Below, in pieces: positions 26,877 to 34,689 of a stretch of 64,000 bases of DNA (position 1 is the stretch's first letter; each line of letters starts with the position of its first letter). Position numbers and translations under genes: made by a program. This DNA is from Streptomyces nojiriensis (GTDB lineage Bacteria; Actinomycetota; Actinomycetes; Streptomycetales; Streptomycetaceae): NCBI RefSeq assembly GCF_017639205.1, contig NZ_CP071139.1, forward strand, positions 4,527,001-4,591,000, read 5' to 3'. The notes beneath the pieces were generated by a model. The model was not told the DNA's origin. It saw only the letters and a program-made list of their open reading frames with translations, and did not search any database.

Positions 26877-27425
26877 GTGTATTTCGCCGCACTGCTCGCG
26901 CGCACCGAAGACGGGTGGGAAGCGAGCGACATGGAACTCGACGACGTCGAGTCCCTCAGTGATCTGATCGATCTCGCCCGGTCCGCCGCTGTCGACGACG
27001 ACACGGTGGTCGCCCTCATCGAGCAGGAGGACGCCTGGTTCGGCGTCGTCCGCGTGGACGGGGAGGAGGACCCGCGGTACTTCGTGTCGAACGCCTCCGC
27101 GGCCGCCCGCAGCTCCTACGGCTCGATGCTGACCAAAGAGCTGCTGGGCAGCGACGAGGAGGACGACGAACTCGACGACCTGGACCTGGACGGCACCGAG
27201 GACGGCGAGGAGGATGCCGTCGCCGCGTTCGCGGACGAGGACGCCGACGAGGACGAGGTGGGCGGGACCGGTGCGGAACCGGTACCGGCCGGTCCGCTCG
27301 GTGACCCCCGGCTGCTGGACGATCTCGGGGTGACCAACAAACAACTGATGACCCTGGACGGGGACGCCCTCTCGGAGATCGCCGACTCCCTCGGCGCCAC
27401 CGAGGTCCTGGAGGCCGTCCGCTAG
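26877..27425 (+). CDS. tRNA adenosine deaminase-associated protein (TIGR03941-like)
   Basis: 182 residues. N-terminal globular part MYFAALLARTEDGWEASDMEL resembles the actinobacterial family annotated as tRNA adenosine deaminase-associated. The central region (about 85-130) is extraordinarily acidic (runs such as DEEDDELDDLDLDG). The C-terminal stretch LLDDLGVTNKQLMTLDGDALSEIAD is conserved. GTG 26877. Its stop shares one base with the tadA start, so the two are translationally linked; a partner role for TadA is inferred from this constant adjacency. Confidence 0.82.
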   Translation: MYFAALLARTEDGWEASDMELDDVESLSDLIDLARSAAVDDDTVVALIEQEDAWFGVVRVDGEEDPRYFVSNASAAARSSYGSMLTKELLGSDEEDDELDDLDLDGTEDGEEDAVAAFADEDADEDEVGGTGAEPVPAGPLGDPRLLDDLGVTNKQLMTLDGDALSEIADSLGATEVLEAVR

Positions 27426-27910
27426 TGCTCCCTGCCGACAACGACGAGCCCGATCCCGTACGGGACCCGTGGCGGGACTCCATGCGCCTGGCGCTCCAGG
27501 AGGCCGCCCGGGCGGTGCCGGCCGGCGATGTGCCGGTCGGCGCCGTCGTGCTGGGCCCGGACGGGCGGATCCTCGCCACCGGGTACAACGAACGCGAGGC
27601 GACCGGCGACCCCACCGCGCACGCCGAGGTCGTGGCACTGCGCCGGGCCGCCGCCGAGCTCGGGGAATGGCGCCTTCCGGGGTGCACCCTCGTGGTGACC
27701 CTGGAGCCGTGCGTCATGTGCGCGGGCGCGCTCGTCCAGTCGCGCGTCGCCCGGGTCGTCTACGGCGCGGACGACGAGAAGGCGGGCGCCGCCGGGTCGC
27801 TGTGGGACCTCGTACGCGACCGCAGGCTCAACCACCGTCCCGAGGTGGTCCGCGGTGTCCTGGCCGACGAGTGCGCGCGGCAGCTGACGGACTTCTTCCG
27901 CGACCTCTGA
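27425..27910 (+). CDS. tadA: tRNA-specific adenosine deaminase (TadA)
   Basis: Deaminates A34 to inosine in tRNA-Arg(ACG), whose gene is also in this window (45638-45710). 161 residues. Zinc-site HAE (His66, Glu68) and PCVMC (Cys96, Cys99) are intact. GTG 27425 overlaps the previous stop by one base; an in-frame ATG at 27482 would start just before the conserved core, so the first ~19 residues are uncertain. Cytosolic, essential in most bacteria. Confidence 0.93.
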   Translation: MLPADNDEPDPVRDPWRDSMRLALQEAARAVPAGDVPVGAVVLGPDGRILATGYNEREATGDPTAHAEVVALRRAAAELGEWRLPGCTLVVTLEPCVMCAGALVQSRVARVVYGADDEKAGAAGSLWDLVRDRRLNHRPEVVRGVLADECARQLTDFFRDL

Positions 27911-28006
27911 GCCGCCGGGTCCGGAAAAGGCCTGCGTACGGCCGCCGCGACGCCCCCGGGCATACCGATTTCAGCGGATGGGGTTCCTTAGGCTAGGATC
28001 CATCTC

Positions 28007-28091
28007 GGTAGTGTGTCCGAGTGGCCGAAGGAGCTCGCCTCGAAAGCGAGTATGGGGCAACCCATCGGGGGTTCAAATCCCTCCACTACCG
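28007..28091 (+). tRNA. tRNA-Ser(CGA)
   Basis: 85-nt class II tRNA: acceptor GGTAGTG/CACTACC, anticodon loop CTCGAAA (CGA), long variable arm (TATGGGGCAACCCATC). It reads TCG. A TAGGAT -10-like box lies at 27994-27999. Confidence 0.95.
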
Positions 28092-28100
28092 CTTCGATCG

Positions 28101-28130
28101 AGAGCCCCGCCCCGCAAGGGTCGGGGCTCT
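28101..28130 (+). terminator. Terminator after tRNA-Ser(CGA)
   Basis: Stem AGAGCCCCG / CGGGGCTCT with an interior loop, 10 bases after the tRNA. Confidence 0.7.
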
Positions 28131-28166
28131 CGGCGTATTCCGATCGCCTCTCCGGAGGACACCCGC

Positions 28167-28490
28167 GTGACCGCCCGCCCGTTCGGCCGTTGTCACGGCA
28201 TGACCAAGACCCAGCGCATGCTCGCCGCCCTCGCCCTCGCGGGGGCCGCCGCGGGCCTCGCCGCACCCGCCGCATCGGCCGCCCCGGTCTCCCCCCTCAC
28301 CCTGCCGGACCTGCCGGCGGCCGCCCCGGGGATGCCCGCCGGGGCCCAGCCCACGTCGGTCCAGGAGATCGGATCGAAGCTCAGCGCCGGGGCGAACCAG
28401 CTCAACGCGCTGATGGAGCTGCCCGACCAGCTGGCCCCCGTCATCGCGCCCGTACAGCCCCTCACGGACCTCGCCGGCGCCGTGCAGTAG
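28167..28490 (+). CDS. Small secreted protein
   Basis: 107 residues with a clear Sec signal (LAALALAGAAAGLAAPAASA, likely cut after ASA) and a mature part of about 65 residues rich in Pro, Leu and Ala, without cysteines. GTG 28167 is chosen because GGAGGA lies 8 bases upstream; ATG 28200, which also leaves a full signal peptide, has no visible ribosome-binding site. Family not recognised; such short secreted proteins are common in Streptomyces. Confidence 0.6.
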   Translation: MTARPFGRCHGMTKTQRMLAALALAGAAAGLAAPAASAAPVSPLTLPDLPAAAPGMPAGAQPTSVQEIGSKLSAGANQLNALMELPDQLAPVIAPVQPLTDLAGAVQ

Positions 28491-28959
28491 CCGCGGGGGC
28501 CGCAACCGCCGCCGTACGCCTCCCGTACGCCCCCTGTGCGCCCCCGAGCGCGGCCGAGCCCCCGTACGCCCCGCGGCCCCTGCAGGCCCGCGTCGCGGGC
28601 GCCGCGGGGACAACGCGAAGAAGGCCCCGACCGGAGCCGGGACCTTCGACACGTGGCACGGGGGAAGTGGCATCGGGGGACAAGCCACTTCCCCCGACGA
28701 GGACGGGACCTGCCGGTCCGGAGCGCGGTCAGGGGGAAGCTCGCGGCCCGGACCCCGCAGTGAGGCCCTGTCCCTCACCCACCGGTTTCCTGCCAGAACC
28801 GGTGGGCTCACCCCCATCCTGCGCCCACCGCAACCGCACGCTCCACGGCAAAGGACCCGGAGTACCGGGCCATTGGTCCTTAAAGGACAGGTGAGTGTCC
28901 AATCTTGACCGGTTAGACTCACCCGACTTGCTCGGACCGGTTGGGGAGGCCGCCCGCAC
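28491..28959. other. 469-base gene-free stretch with three strong hairpins
   Basis: No credible gene. Three inverted repeats stand out: 28620-28647 (GAAGGCCCCG/CGGGACCTTC, one mismatch, probable terminator of the secreted-protein gene); 28659-28671 with 28684-28696 (13 perfect bases, CGGGGGAAGTGGC); and 28778-28787 with 28797-28806 (10 perfect bases, CCCACCGGTT). A weak dyad GTGAGT/ACTCAC (28891-28920) lies just upstream of the small membrane gene at 28960. It may include a structured leader or small RNA. Confidence 0.45.
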
Positions 28960-29121
28960 GTGGACACCAAGAAGCTCATCACGGGTGCCCTCACCGTGTT
29001 CGCCCTCTTCGTGATCATCACCCAGCCGAAACGAGCGGCCGAGATCGTGGAAATAGGCTTTCAGGGGATATCGGATGCCGCATCCGGCATCGGCGAGTTC
29101 ATGACCGAACTGGTGCGCTGA
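28960..29121 (+). CDS. Small membrane protein upstream of the sigma-factor pair (53 aa)
   Basis: 53 residues: short N-terminus MDTKKLITG, one membrane helix (ALTVFALFVIIT, about 9-21), then an amphipathic soluble tail (RAAEIVEIGFQGISDAASGIG). GTG 28960 with GGGGAGG upstream. It is easily missed because of its size; third positions are mostly G/C. A T-tailed terminator follows at 29154-29182, so it is a separate transcription unit from sigF. Function unknown; conserved position next to sigF in Streptomyces is from memory. Confidence 0.6.
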   Translation: MDTKKLITGALTVFALFVIITQPKRAAEIVEIGFQGISDAASGIGEFMTELVR

Positions 29122-29153
29122 CCCGTACGCTGAAGCGGTTCCCGGACTTCCGA

Positions 29154-29182
29154 CCCCCCACTCCGACGGGTGGGGGGCTTTT
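29154..29182 (+). terminator. Rho-independent terminator with T-tract
   Basis: CCCCCCAC / GTGGGGGG stem followed by CTTTT, 32 bases after the small membrane gene; one of the few classical T-tailed terminators here. Confidence 0.85.
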
Positions 29183-29319
29183 GTATACCCACCACTGGCC
29201 GTATTGCCCCAATATGCCCAACTTGCCGTCAACACGGCGATATACGGTGCTTGCACACAGTGCACATCTCTTGTGATGCTATGACCGCTTTTGATGGATG
29301 AGATGACTGAAGGGGTGGC

Positions 29320-30216
29320 GTGACCGTGCCGGCCAGTACTGCGCCTCAAGTGCCGCCCCAGCAGGACCCCCAGGTACCGCCCCAGCCGGAGCCCCAGCGG
29401 GAACACCGCCAGGAGCCGCCCGAGGAGCCCCCGGCCGCGCCGAGACCGCCGAGCAGGGGCGCGGACACCCGGGCGCTCACCCAGGTCCTCTTCGGCCAGC
29501 TGAAGGGCCTCCAGCCGGGCACCGGCGAGCACAGCCGGGTGCGCGGGGCCCTCATCGAGGCCAACCTCCCGCTCGTCCGCTACGCGGCCGCCCGCTTCCG
29601 CAGCCGCAACGAGCCCATGGAGGACGTGGTCCAGGTCGGCACCATCGGCCTGATCAACGCCATCGACCGGTTCGACCCGGACCGGGGCGTGCAGTTCCCG
29701 ACCTTCGCGATGCCGACCGTCGTGGGCGAGATCAAACGGTACTTCCGCGACAACGTCCGCACCGTCCACGTGCCGCGCCGCCTCCACGAGCTCTGGGTCC
29801 AGGTCAACGCCGCCACCGAGGACCTCACCACCCTCCACGGCCGCACCCCGACCACCGCCGAGATCGCCGAGCGGCTGCGCATCACCGAGGACGAGGTGCT
29901 GTCCTGCATCGAGGCCGGCCGCAGCTACCACGCGACCTCCCTGGAGGCCGCACAGGAGGGCGACGGCATGCCCGGGCTGCTCGACCGCCTCGGCTACGAG
30001 GACCCGGAGCTGGCCGGGGTCGAGCACCGCGACCTCGTCCGCCACCTCCTCGTACAGCTGCCCGAACGCGAGCAACGGATCCTGCTCCTGCGGTACTACA
30101 ACAATCTGACGCAGTCACAGATCAGCGTGGAGCTCGGCGTCTCCCAGATGCACGTCTCCCGACTCCTCGCCCGGAGCTTCGCCCGACTGAGATCCGCAAA
30201 CAGGATCGAGGCGTAA
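29320..30216 (+). CDS. sigF: RNA polymerase sigma factor of the SigB/F/G family (SigF type)
   Basis: 298 residues. A proline-rich N-terminal extension (1-45) precedes region 2 (NLPLVRYAAARFRSRNEPMEDVVQVGTIGLINAIDRF, about 85-125), region 3 and region 4 (LPEREQRILLLRYYNNLTQSQISVELGVSQMHVSRLLARSF at the end). This class lacks region 1 and is normally held by anti-sigma factors. Similarity to S. coelicolor SigF (late spore maturation) and the position just before a SigN-like gene support the name. GTG 29320, ribosome-binding site AGGGG. No anti-sigma gene is adjacent. Confidence 0.85.
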   Translation: MTVPASTAPQVPPQQDPQVPPQPEPQREHRQEPPEEPPAAPRPPSRGADTRALTQVLFGQLKGLQPGTGEHSRVRGALIEANLPLVRYAAARFRSRNEPMEDVVQVGTIGLINAIDRFDPDRGVQFPTFAMPTVVGEIKRYFRDNVRTVHVPRRLHELWVQVNAATEDLTTLHGRTPTTAEIAERLRITEDEVLSCIEAGRSYHATSLEAAQEGDGMPGLLDRLGYEDPELAGVEHRDLVRHLLVQLPEREQRILLLRYYNNLTQSQISVELGVSQMHVSRLLARSFARLRSANRIEA

Positions 30217-30352
30217 CCGGAACGAGTGGAGATCATTCACGCGTTTCCCGACATATGGGGCTAATCGCCCTTCGACCTCCTCTGTCGCTGGAGATATATG
30301 TCGACATGGCGCTACAGCGCGTTGCCGACATGTGACATTCTGCGTGAACCGC

Positions 30353-30378
30353 GTTTGCCGCAGCCCCGCCTCCGGTAT
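30353..30378 (+). promoter_or_regulatory. Candidate sigma-B/F-type promoter for sigN
   Basis: GTTT (30353-30356), 16 bases, then CGGTAT (30373-30378) resembles the GTTT-N14-16-GGGTAT consensus of stress/sporulation sigma factors in Streptomyces. It lies about 70 bases upstream of the sigN start, so autoregulation or control by SigF is plausible. Inference from consensus only. Confidence 0.45.
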
Positions 30379-30446
30379 TCAGGTGGAGGCTGCGTTCCTC
30401 CGACGGGCGCGCAGTACGCGACCGTCCGCGACCTCAAGGGGGTGGC

Positions 30447-31298
30447 ATGTCCGTAGACCAGGGCAGCTCCAAGGTGCTCACGCTCGTCAAGAGCGCGCCT
30501 GCGCCCACAGCACCTGTAGCGTCCGACCGCTCGGAAGCCATCGACACCCGCACCCTCTCCCGCTCCCTCTTCCAGCGGCTCGCCGCCCTGGATGCGGACA
30601 GCCCCGAACGGGCGTACGTACGCGACACCCTGATCGAGCTGAACCTGCCTCTCGTGCGCTACGCAGCCGCCCGATTCCGCAGCCGCAACGAGCCGATGGA
30701 AGACATCGTCCAGGTCGGAACCATCGGCCTGATCAAGGCGATCGACCGCTTCGACTGCGAACGCGGCGTCGAGTTCCCGACGTTCGCGATGCCGACCGTC
30801 GTGGGCGAGATCAAACGATTCTTTCGGGACACCTCCTGGTCCGTCCGCGTCCCGCGCCGACTCCAGGAACTGCGCCTGGCGCTGACCAAGGCCAGCGACG
30901 AGCTCGCCCAGAAGCTGGACCGCTCGCCGACCGTGCCGGAGCTCGCCGCCGTGCTCGGGGTCTCGGAGGAGGACGTCGTCGACGGCCTCGCCGTCGGCAA
31001 CGCCTACACCGCCTCCTCGCTCGACTCGCCCTCCCCCGAGGACGAGGGCGGCGAGGGCTCCCTCGCGGACCGCCTCGGCTACGAGGACACCGCACTGGAG
31101 GGCGTCGAGTACCGCGAGTCCCTGAAGCCGCTGCTGGCCAAACTCCCGCCCCGGGAACGGCAGATCATCATGCTGCGCTTCTTCGCGAACATGACGCAGT
31201 CGCAGATCGGCGAGGAGGTCGGCATCTCCCAGATGCACGTCTCCCGGCTGCTGACCCGCACCCTCGCGCAACTGCGCGTAGGACTCATCGGAGAGTGA
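30447..31298 (+). CDS. sigN: RNA polymerase sigma factor of the SigB/F/G family (SigN type)
   Basis: 283 residues. Region 2 is nearly identical to that of the upstream sigF product (LPLVRYAAARFRSRNEPMEDIVQVGTIGLIKAIDRF). Region 3 (SWSVRVPRRLQELRLALTKA) and region 4 (LPPRERQIIMLRFFANMTQSQIGEEVGISQMHVSRLLTRTL) are complete. In S. coelicolor SigN acts in aerial hyphae and drives nepA. ATG 30447 with GGGGGTGG upstream. The neighbouring pair looks like a tandem duplication that diverged. Confidence 0.85.
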   Translation: MSVDQGSSKVLTLVKSAPAPTAPVASDRSEAIDTRTLSRSLFQRLAALDADSPERAYVRDTLIELNLPLVRYAAARFRSRNEPMEDIVQVGTIGLIKAIDRFDCERGVEFPTFAMPTVVGEIKRFFRDTSWSVRVPRRLQELRLALTKASDELAQKLDRSPTVPELAAVLGVSEEDVVDGLAVGNAYTASSLDSPSPEDEGGEGSLADRLGYEDTALEGVEYRESLKPLLAKLPPRERQIIMLRFFANMTQSQIGEEVGISQMHVSRLLTRTLAQLRVGLIGE

Positions 31299-31348
31299 AC
31301 CGGCGCCTCGCGCTTCCCAATTGACGATCCGTCAGGAAAACTGGCGCG

Positions 31349-32161
31349 ATGCGAAAGGGAGCGCGAGCGTCCGCCGCCACCACCCTGCTCGCCCTGTGCT
31401 GCACGGCCGCCGCCGGCCTCACCGGCTGCGGCGGCCCGGCGCGGGACGGCTATGTCGCCGTGGGCGCCGCGCCCCCGGGCCCCGAACGCGGCCCGGGGGA
31501 GAACGTGGCACCGCGGGGTCGGGTGGAGTTCCAGCAGCTCGGCGGCCCGGACGTGGCGGGCGGAGCCGGGCAGTCGTCCACGACCTCCAGTACGTCGACC
31601 GGTACCGCGGGATCCGGGACCCCTGGCGGCTCCGCCCCGGGCGGAGCCACGACCACCGGCCCCGGCGGCTCCGCGGGCACCCCCGGCACCTCCGCGGGGC
31701 CGGGCAGGACCCCGCCGCCCGGCGCGCCGGGTACGCCGACGACGCCCGCGCCGCCCGGCGCACCGACCTCGCCGACCCCACCGGCCTCGCCGGGCACCCC
31801 GACGAGCCCGCCCGGCAGGCCCGGGACGACACCGCCGGCCCCGCCCGCGTCCACACCGGCCCGGCTGACGCTGTCCGCACCGGTCAGGGCGGCCGCGGCC
31901 GACCGGTGGTGCGAGCGGGTCACCGTGACCTTCACCAACACCGGGACCACCCCGGCCCGCTCGGGCACGGTCGGCTTCGCGACGCACATCATCGGCGCCC
32001 TCGGCGTCGACTGGGCCACGATCTCCACGAGCCAGGCCCTTCCGGTGCCGCTGGCGGGCGGGGCCTCGAAGGCGCAGACCTACACGGTGTGCGTGGAGTC
32101 CTGGCGGGTGCCGCCGGGCATGCACGTGGACACCCGGCAGGTCACCGCGACCTGGAGCTGA
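31349..32161 (+). CDS. Secreted lipoprotein with Gly/Pro/Thr linker and C-terminal beta-sandwich-like domain
   Basis: 270 residues. Signal peptide with a good lipobox (LTGC, Cys27). Residues about 70-170 are a low-complexity linker of Gly, Pro, Thr, Ser and Ala. The last ~100 residues (ARLTLSAPVRAAAADRWCERVTVTF-type alternation, two Cys) look like an immunoglobulin/CARDB or cellulose-binding-like beta sandwich. It begins 50 bases after sigN on the same strand. Substrate or partner unknown. Confidence 0.7.
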   Translation: MRKGARASAATTLLALCCTAAAGLTGCGGPARDGYVAVGAAPPGPERGPGENVAPRGRVEFQQLGGPDVAGGAGQSSTTSSTSTGTAGSGTPGGSAPGGATTTGPGGSAGTPGTSAGPGRTPPPGAPGTPTTPAPPGAPTSPTPPASPGTPTSPPGRPGTTPPAPPASTPARLTLSAPVRAAAADRWCERVTVTFTNTGTTPARSGTVGFATHIIGALGVDWATISTSQALPVPLAGGASKAQTYTVCVESWRVPPGMHVDTRQVTATWS

Positions 32162-32219
32162 GGCGCCCGCCACCCACGGCCCGCGCCGGGTGCGGGGCGG
32201 GCCGGGCGGCCGGGCGCCA

Positions 32220-32456
32220 TCAGTGCAGTACGACCCAGGCAGCCGCGCCGATCACGAGGACGAGCGCGATGACCAGTGCGATCTTCGCGGTCGGGTTCGA
32301 GGACCCGGCCTGCTGCTCGGCGCGCCGCTGCTGCCGGGCGCCCGGACCCGCCTGGCGGGCGGGTGCGGCCTCCTCCACGAAGGCCTTGAACATCTGCGTG
32401 CTGCCCGCGGGGTCGTAGTTGCCCTCGGGGACCTGTGAGTTGCGGTTGTCAGCCAT
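32220..32456 (-). CDS. Small tail-anchored membrane protein (78 aa)
   Basis: 78 residues: soluble, Gln/Ala-rich N-terminal ~50 residues (VPEGNYDPAGSTQMFKAFVEE, QQRRAEQQAG) and one C-terminal membrane helix (KIALVIALVLVIGAAAWVVL). ATG 32456 is chosen; the frame is open to 32555 without support. Divergent from the MarR gene. Unknown function; similar small proteins are common in Streptomyces. Confidence 0.65.
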   Translation of the reverse strand: MADNRNSQVPEGNYDPAGSTQMFKAFVEEAAPARQAGPGARQQRRAEQQAGSSNPTAKIALVIALVLVIGAAAWVVLH

Positions 32457-32513
32457 GGAGCAGGACCCTAGCCGGTTTTCCGATTCCTTTACCGCCCCAC
32501 CCCCCGGATTCAT

Positions 32514-32556
32514 TTGCCTGTAGCAACCATGCGCTTCTATGGTTGCCTCAAGCAAC
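32514..32556. promoter_or_regulatory. Twin MarR-type operator (two near-identical dyads)
   Basis: Two dyads, TTGCCTGTAGCAAC (32514-32527) and TTGCCTCAAGCAAC (32543-32556), share TTGC-N5-GCAA and lie exactly 29 bases apart (start to start). They sit between the divergent 32456 gene and marR, 17 bases before the marR start. A third arm pair (GCAACCAT/ATGGTTGC) links the two copies. This is the classic layout of an autoregulated MarR repressor; binding by the adjacent MarR protein is inferred. Confidence 0.7.
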
Positions 32557-32572
32557 GAGATGGGGGACCCCG

Positions 32573-33049
32573 GTGACCGTGCAGACCGCTCCGACCCTGC
32601 AGAACACCCCTAACACCCCGAGCACCCCGAGCGCCCCGGCCGCTCCGTACGCGGAGCTGGCCCGCCAGCTGACCGGAATCGGCGCGGTCCGGCGCGAGCT
32701 CGCCCGCAGCCTGCCCCCGGACTGCCCGCCCGGCGCCGCCGTCGTCCTCACCCTGCTCGACCGGCACGGGGAGATGCGGCTGAGCCGGCTGACGGAGTTC
32801 ATGGGGGTCGACATCTCGGTGACCAGCCGGCACGTCACGCACATCGCCGACCGCGGCTGGATCGAGCGCGAGACCGACCCGGGCGACGCGCGCTGCCGGA
32901 TCCTGCGGCTCACCCCGGCCGGCCGGGCCCTGCTCGCCGAGCTCGGCGCCCGCTGCACGGCCTCACTGGAAAGAGCCCTCCACGACTGGTCCCCCCAGGA
33001 CATCGACGTACTCAACACCCTGCTGGCCCGACTCCGATCGAGCTTCTAG
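32573..33049 (+). CDS. MarR-family transcriptional regulator
   Basis: 158 residues. Winged-HTH core: MRLSRLTEFMGVDISVTSRHVTHIADRGWIERETDPGDARCRILRLTPAGRALLAEL, with the recognition helix ISVTSRHVTHIADRG and the wing ETDPGDARCR. It probably represses itself and the MFS pump 14 bases downstream. GTG 32573 chosen (GTG 32579 possible). A single Cys in the wing could sense redox, but that is speculation. Confidence 0.88.
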   Translation: MTVQTAPTLQNTPNTPSTPSAPAAPYAELARQLTGIGAVRRELARSLPPDCPPGAAVVLTLLDRHGEMRLSRLTEFMGVDISVTSRHVTHIADRGWIERETDPGDARCRILRLTPAGRALLAELGARCTASLERALHDWSPQDIDVLNTLLARLRSSF

Positions 33050-33063
33050 AGGTAAGGAAAGAC

Positions 33064-34689
33064 ATGGCCCAGTCGGAGACGACGACCGACACCCCACCCG
33101 CGTCCACGGGCACCTCCGTGCCCATGACCCACCCACAGATCATGAAGGCACTGTCCGGGCTGATGCTCGGCATGTTCGTGGCGATCCTGTCGTCCACGAT
33201 CGTCTCCAACGCCCTCCCCCAGATCATCAGCGACCTCGGCGGCACCCAGTCCTCGTACACCTGGGTGGTCACCGCCGCGCTGCTGTCGATGACGGCCGCC
33301 ACCCCGCTGTGGGGCAAGCTGTCCGACCTCTTCAGCAAGAAGCTGCTGGTCCAGATATCCCTCGTGATCTACGTCCTCGGATCCGTGGTCGCGGGCATGT
33401 CCCAGAACACCGGCACGCTGATCGCCTGCCGCGTGGTCCAGGGCATCGGCGTCGGCGGCCTCTCCGCCCTGGCGCAGATCGTGATGGCCGCGATGATCTC
33501 CCCGCGCGAGCGCGGCCGGTACAGCGGCTACCTGGGCGCGGTCTTCGCCGTCGCCACCGTCGGCGGCCCGCTGCTGGGCGGTGTCATCACCGACACCGAG
33601 TGGCTGGGCTGGCGCTGGTGCTTCTACGTCGGCGTACCGTTCGCGATCATCGCGCTGATCGTGCTCCAGCGCACCCTGCACCTCCCGGTCGTGCGCCGCG
33701 ACGTCAAGGTCGACTGGCTGGGCGCCTTCCTGATCAGCGGCGCCGTCTCGCTGCTGCTGATCTGGGTCACGCAGGCCGGTGACTCCTACGCGTGGATCTC
33801 CTGGCAGACCTGGGCGATGACGGGCGGCGCGCTCGTGCTCGGCCTGCTGTTCATCCTGGTCGAGTCCCGCGCGAGCGACCCGATCATCCCGCTGCGGCTG
33901 TTCCGCAACAAGACCATCAGCCTGGCCTCGGCGGCCTCCCTGTTCGTGGGCATCGCGATGTTCTCGGGGACCGTGTTTTTCAGCCAGTTCTTCCAGTTGG
34001 CCCGCGGTGAGTCCCCGACGATGTCCGGAATCCTCACGATTCCGATGATCGCCGGCCTCTTCGTCTCCTCCACCCTTTCCGGTCAGGTGATCACCAAGAC
34101 CGGTAGGTGGAAGGCCTGGCTCGTCTCCGGCGGCGTCCTGCTGACGGCCGGTCTGGGTCTGCTCGGCACCCTCCGCCACGACACCCCGTACTGGCACATC
34201 GCGATCTACATGGCGGTGACCGGCCTCGGTCTCGGCATGATGATGCAGAACCTGGTCCTCGCCACCCAGAACCAGGTGGCCCCCGAGGACCTGGGCGCGG
34301 CCAGCTCGGTCGTCACCTTCTTCCGCTCCCTCGGCGGCGCCGTGGGCGTCTCCGCGCTGGGCGCGGTCATGGCCAACCGGGTCACCCACTACGTCCAGGA
34401 AGGCCTCGCCGCCCTCGGCCCGAAGGCCGCGGCCCTGGGCCACGGCGGCACCGCCGGGGGCGGGATCCCCGACCTGGACAAGCTGCCCGCGCCGTTCCGC
34501 GAGGTCATCGAGTCCGCGTACGGGCACGGCGTCGGCGACGTCTTCCTCTACGCCGCCCCGTTCGCGCTGCTCGGCCTGGTCCTGGTGGTGTTCATCAAGG
34601 AGGTCGCCCTGAAGTCGAAGCCGGCGGCCCACGCCCCGGCCGCGGTGTCGGACGAGGCGGCCCCCGCCGAGAGCGCCGTCAAGGCCTAG
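33064..34689 (+). CDS. MFS multidrug exporter, DHA2/EmrB-QacA type (14 TM)
   Basis: 541 residues with about 14 hydrophobic segments. Motif A-like block LWGKLSDLFSKKLLVQ; motif C-type GYLGAVFAVATVGGPLLGGV, characteristic of drug/H+ antiporters; and a long periplasmic loop near the C-terminal half. ATG 33064, AGAGGTAAGG upstream. Co-transcribed with marR, so expression should rise when the MarR ligand is present. The last 11 bases overlap the convergent tetR gene. Confidence 0.9.
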   Translation: MAQSETTTDTPPASTGTSVPMTHPQIMKALSGLMLGMFVAILSSTIVSNALPQIISDLGGTQSSYTWVVTAALLSMTAATPLWGKLSDLFSKKLLVQISLVIYVLGSVVAGMSQNTGTLIACRVVQGIGVGGLSALAQIVMAAMISPRERGRYSGYLGAVFAVATVGGPLLGGVITDTEWLGWRWCFYVGVPFAIIALIVLQRTLHLPVVRRDVKVDWLGAFLISGAVSLLLIWVTQAGDSYAWISWQTWAMTGGALVLGLLFILVESRASDPIIPLRLFRNKTISLASAASLFVGIAMFSGTVFFSQFFQLARGESPTMSGILTIPMIAGLFVSSTLSGQVITKTGRWKAWLVSGGVLLTAGLGLLGTLRHDTPYWHIAIYMAVTGLGLGMMMQNLVLATQNQVAPEDLGAASSVVTFFRSLGGAVGVSALGAVMANRVTHYVQEGLAALGPKAAALGHGGTAGGGIPDLDKLPAPFREVIESAYGHGVGDVFLYAAPFALLGLVLVVFIKEVALKSKPAAHAPAAVSDEAAPAESAVKA

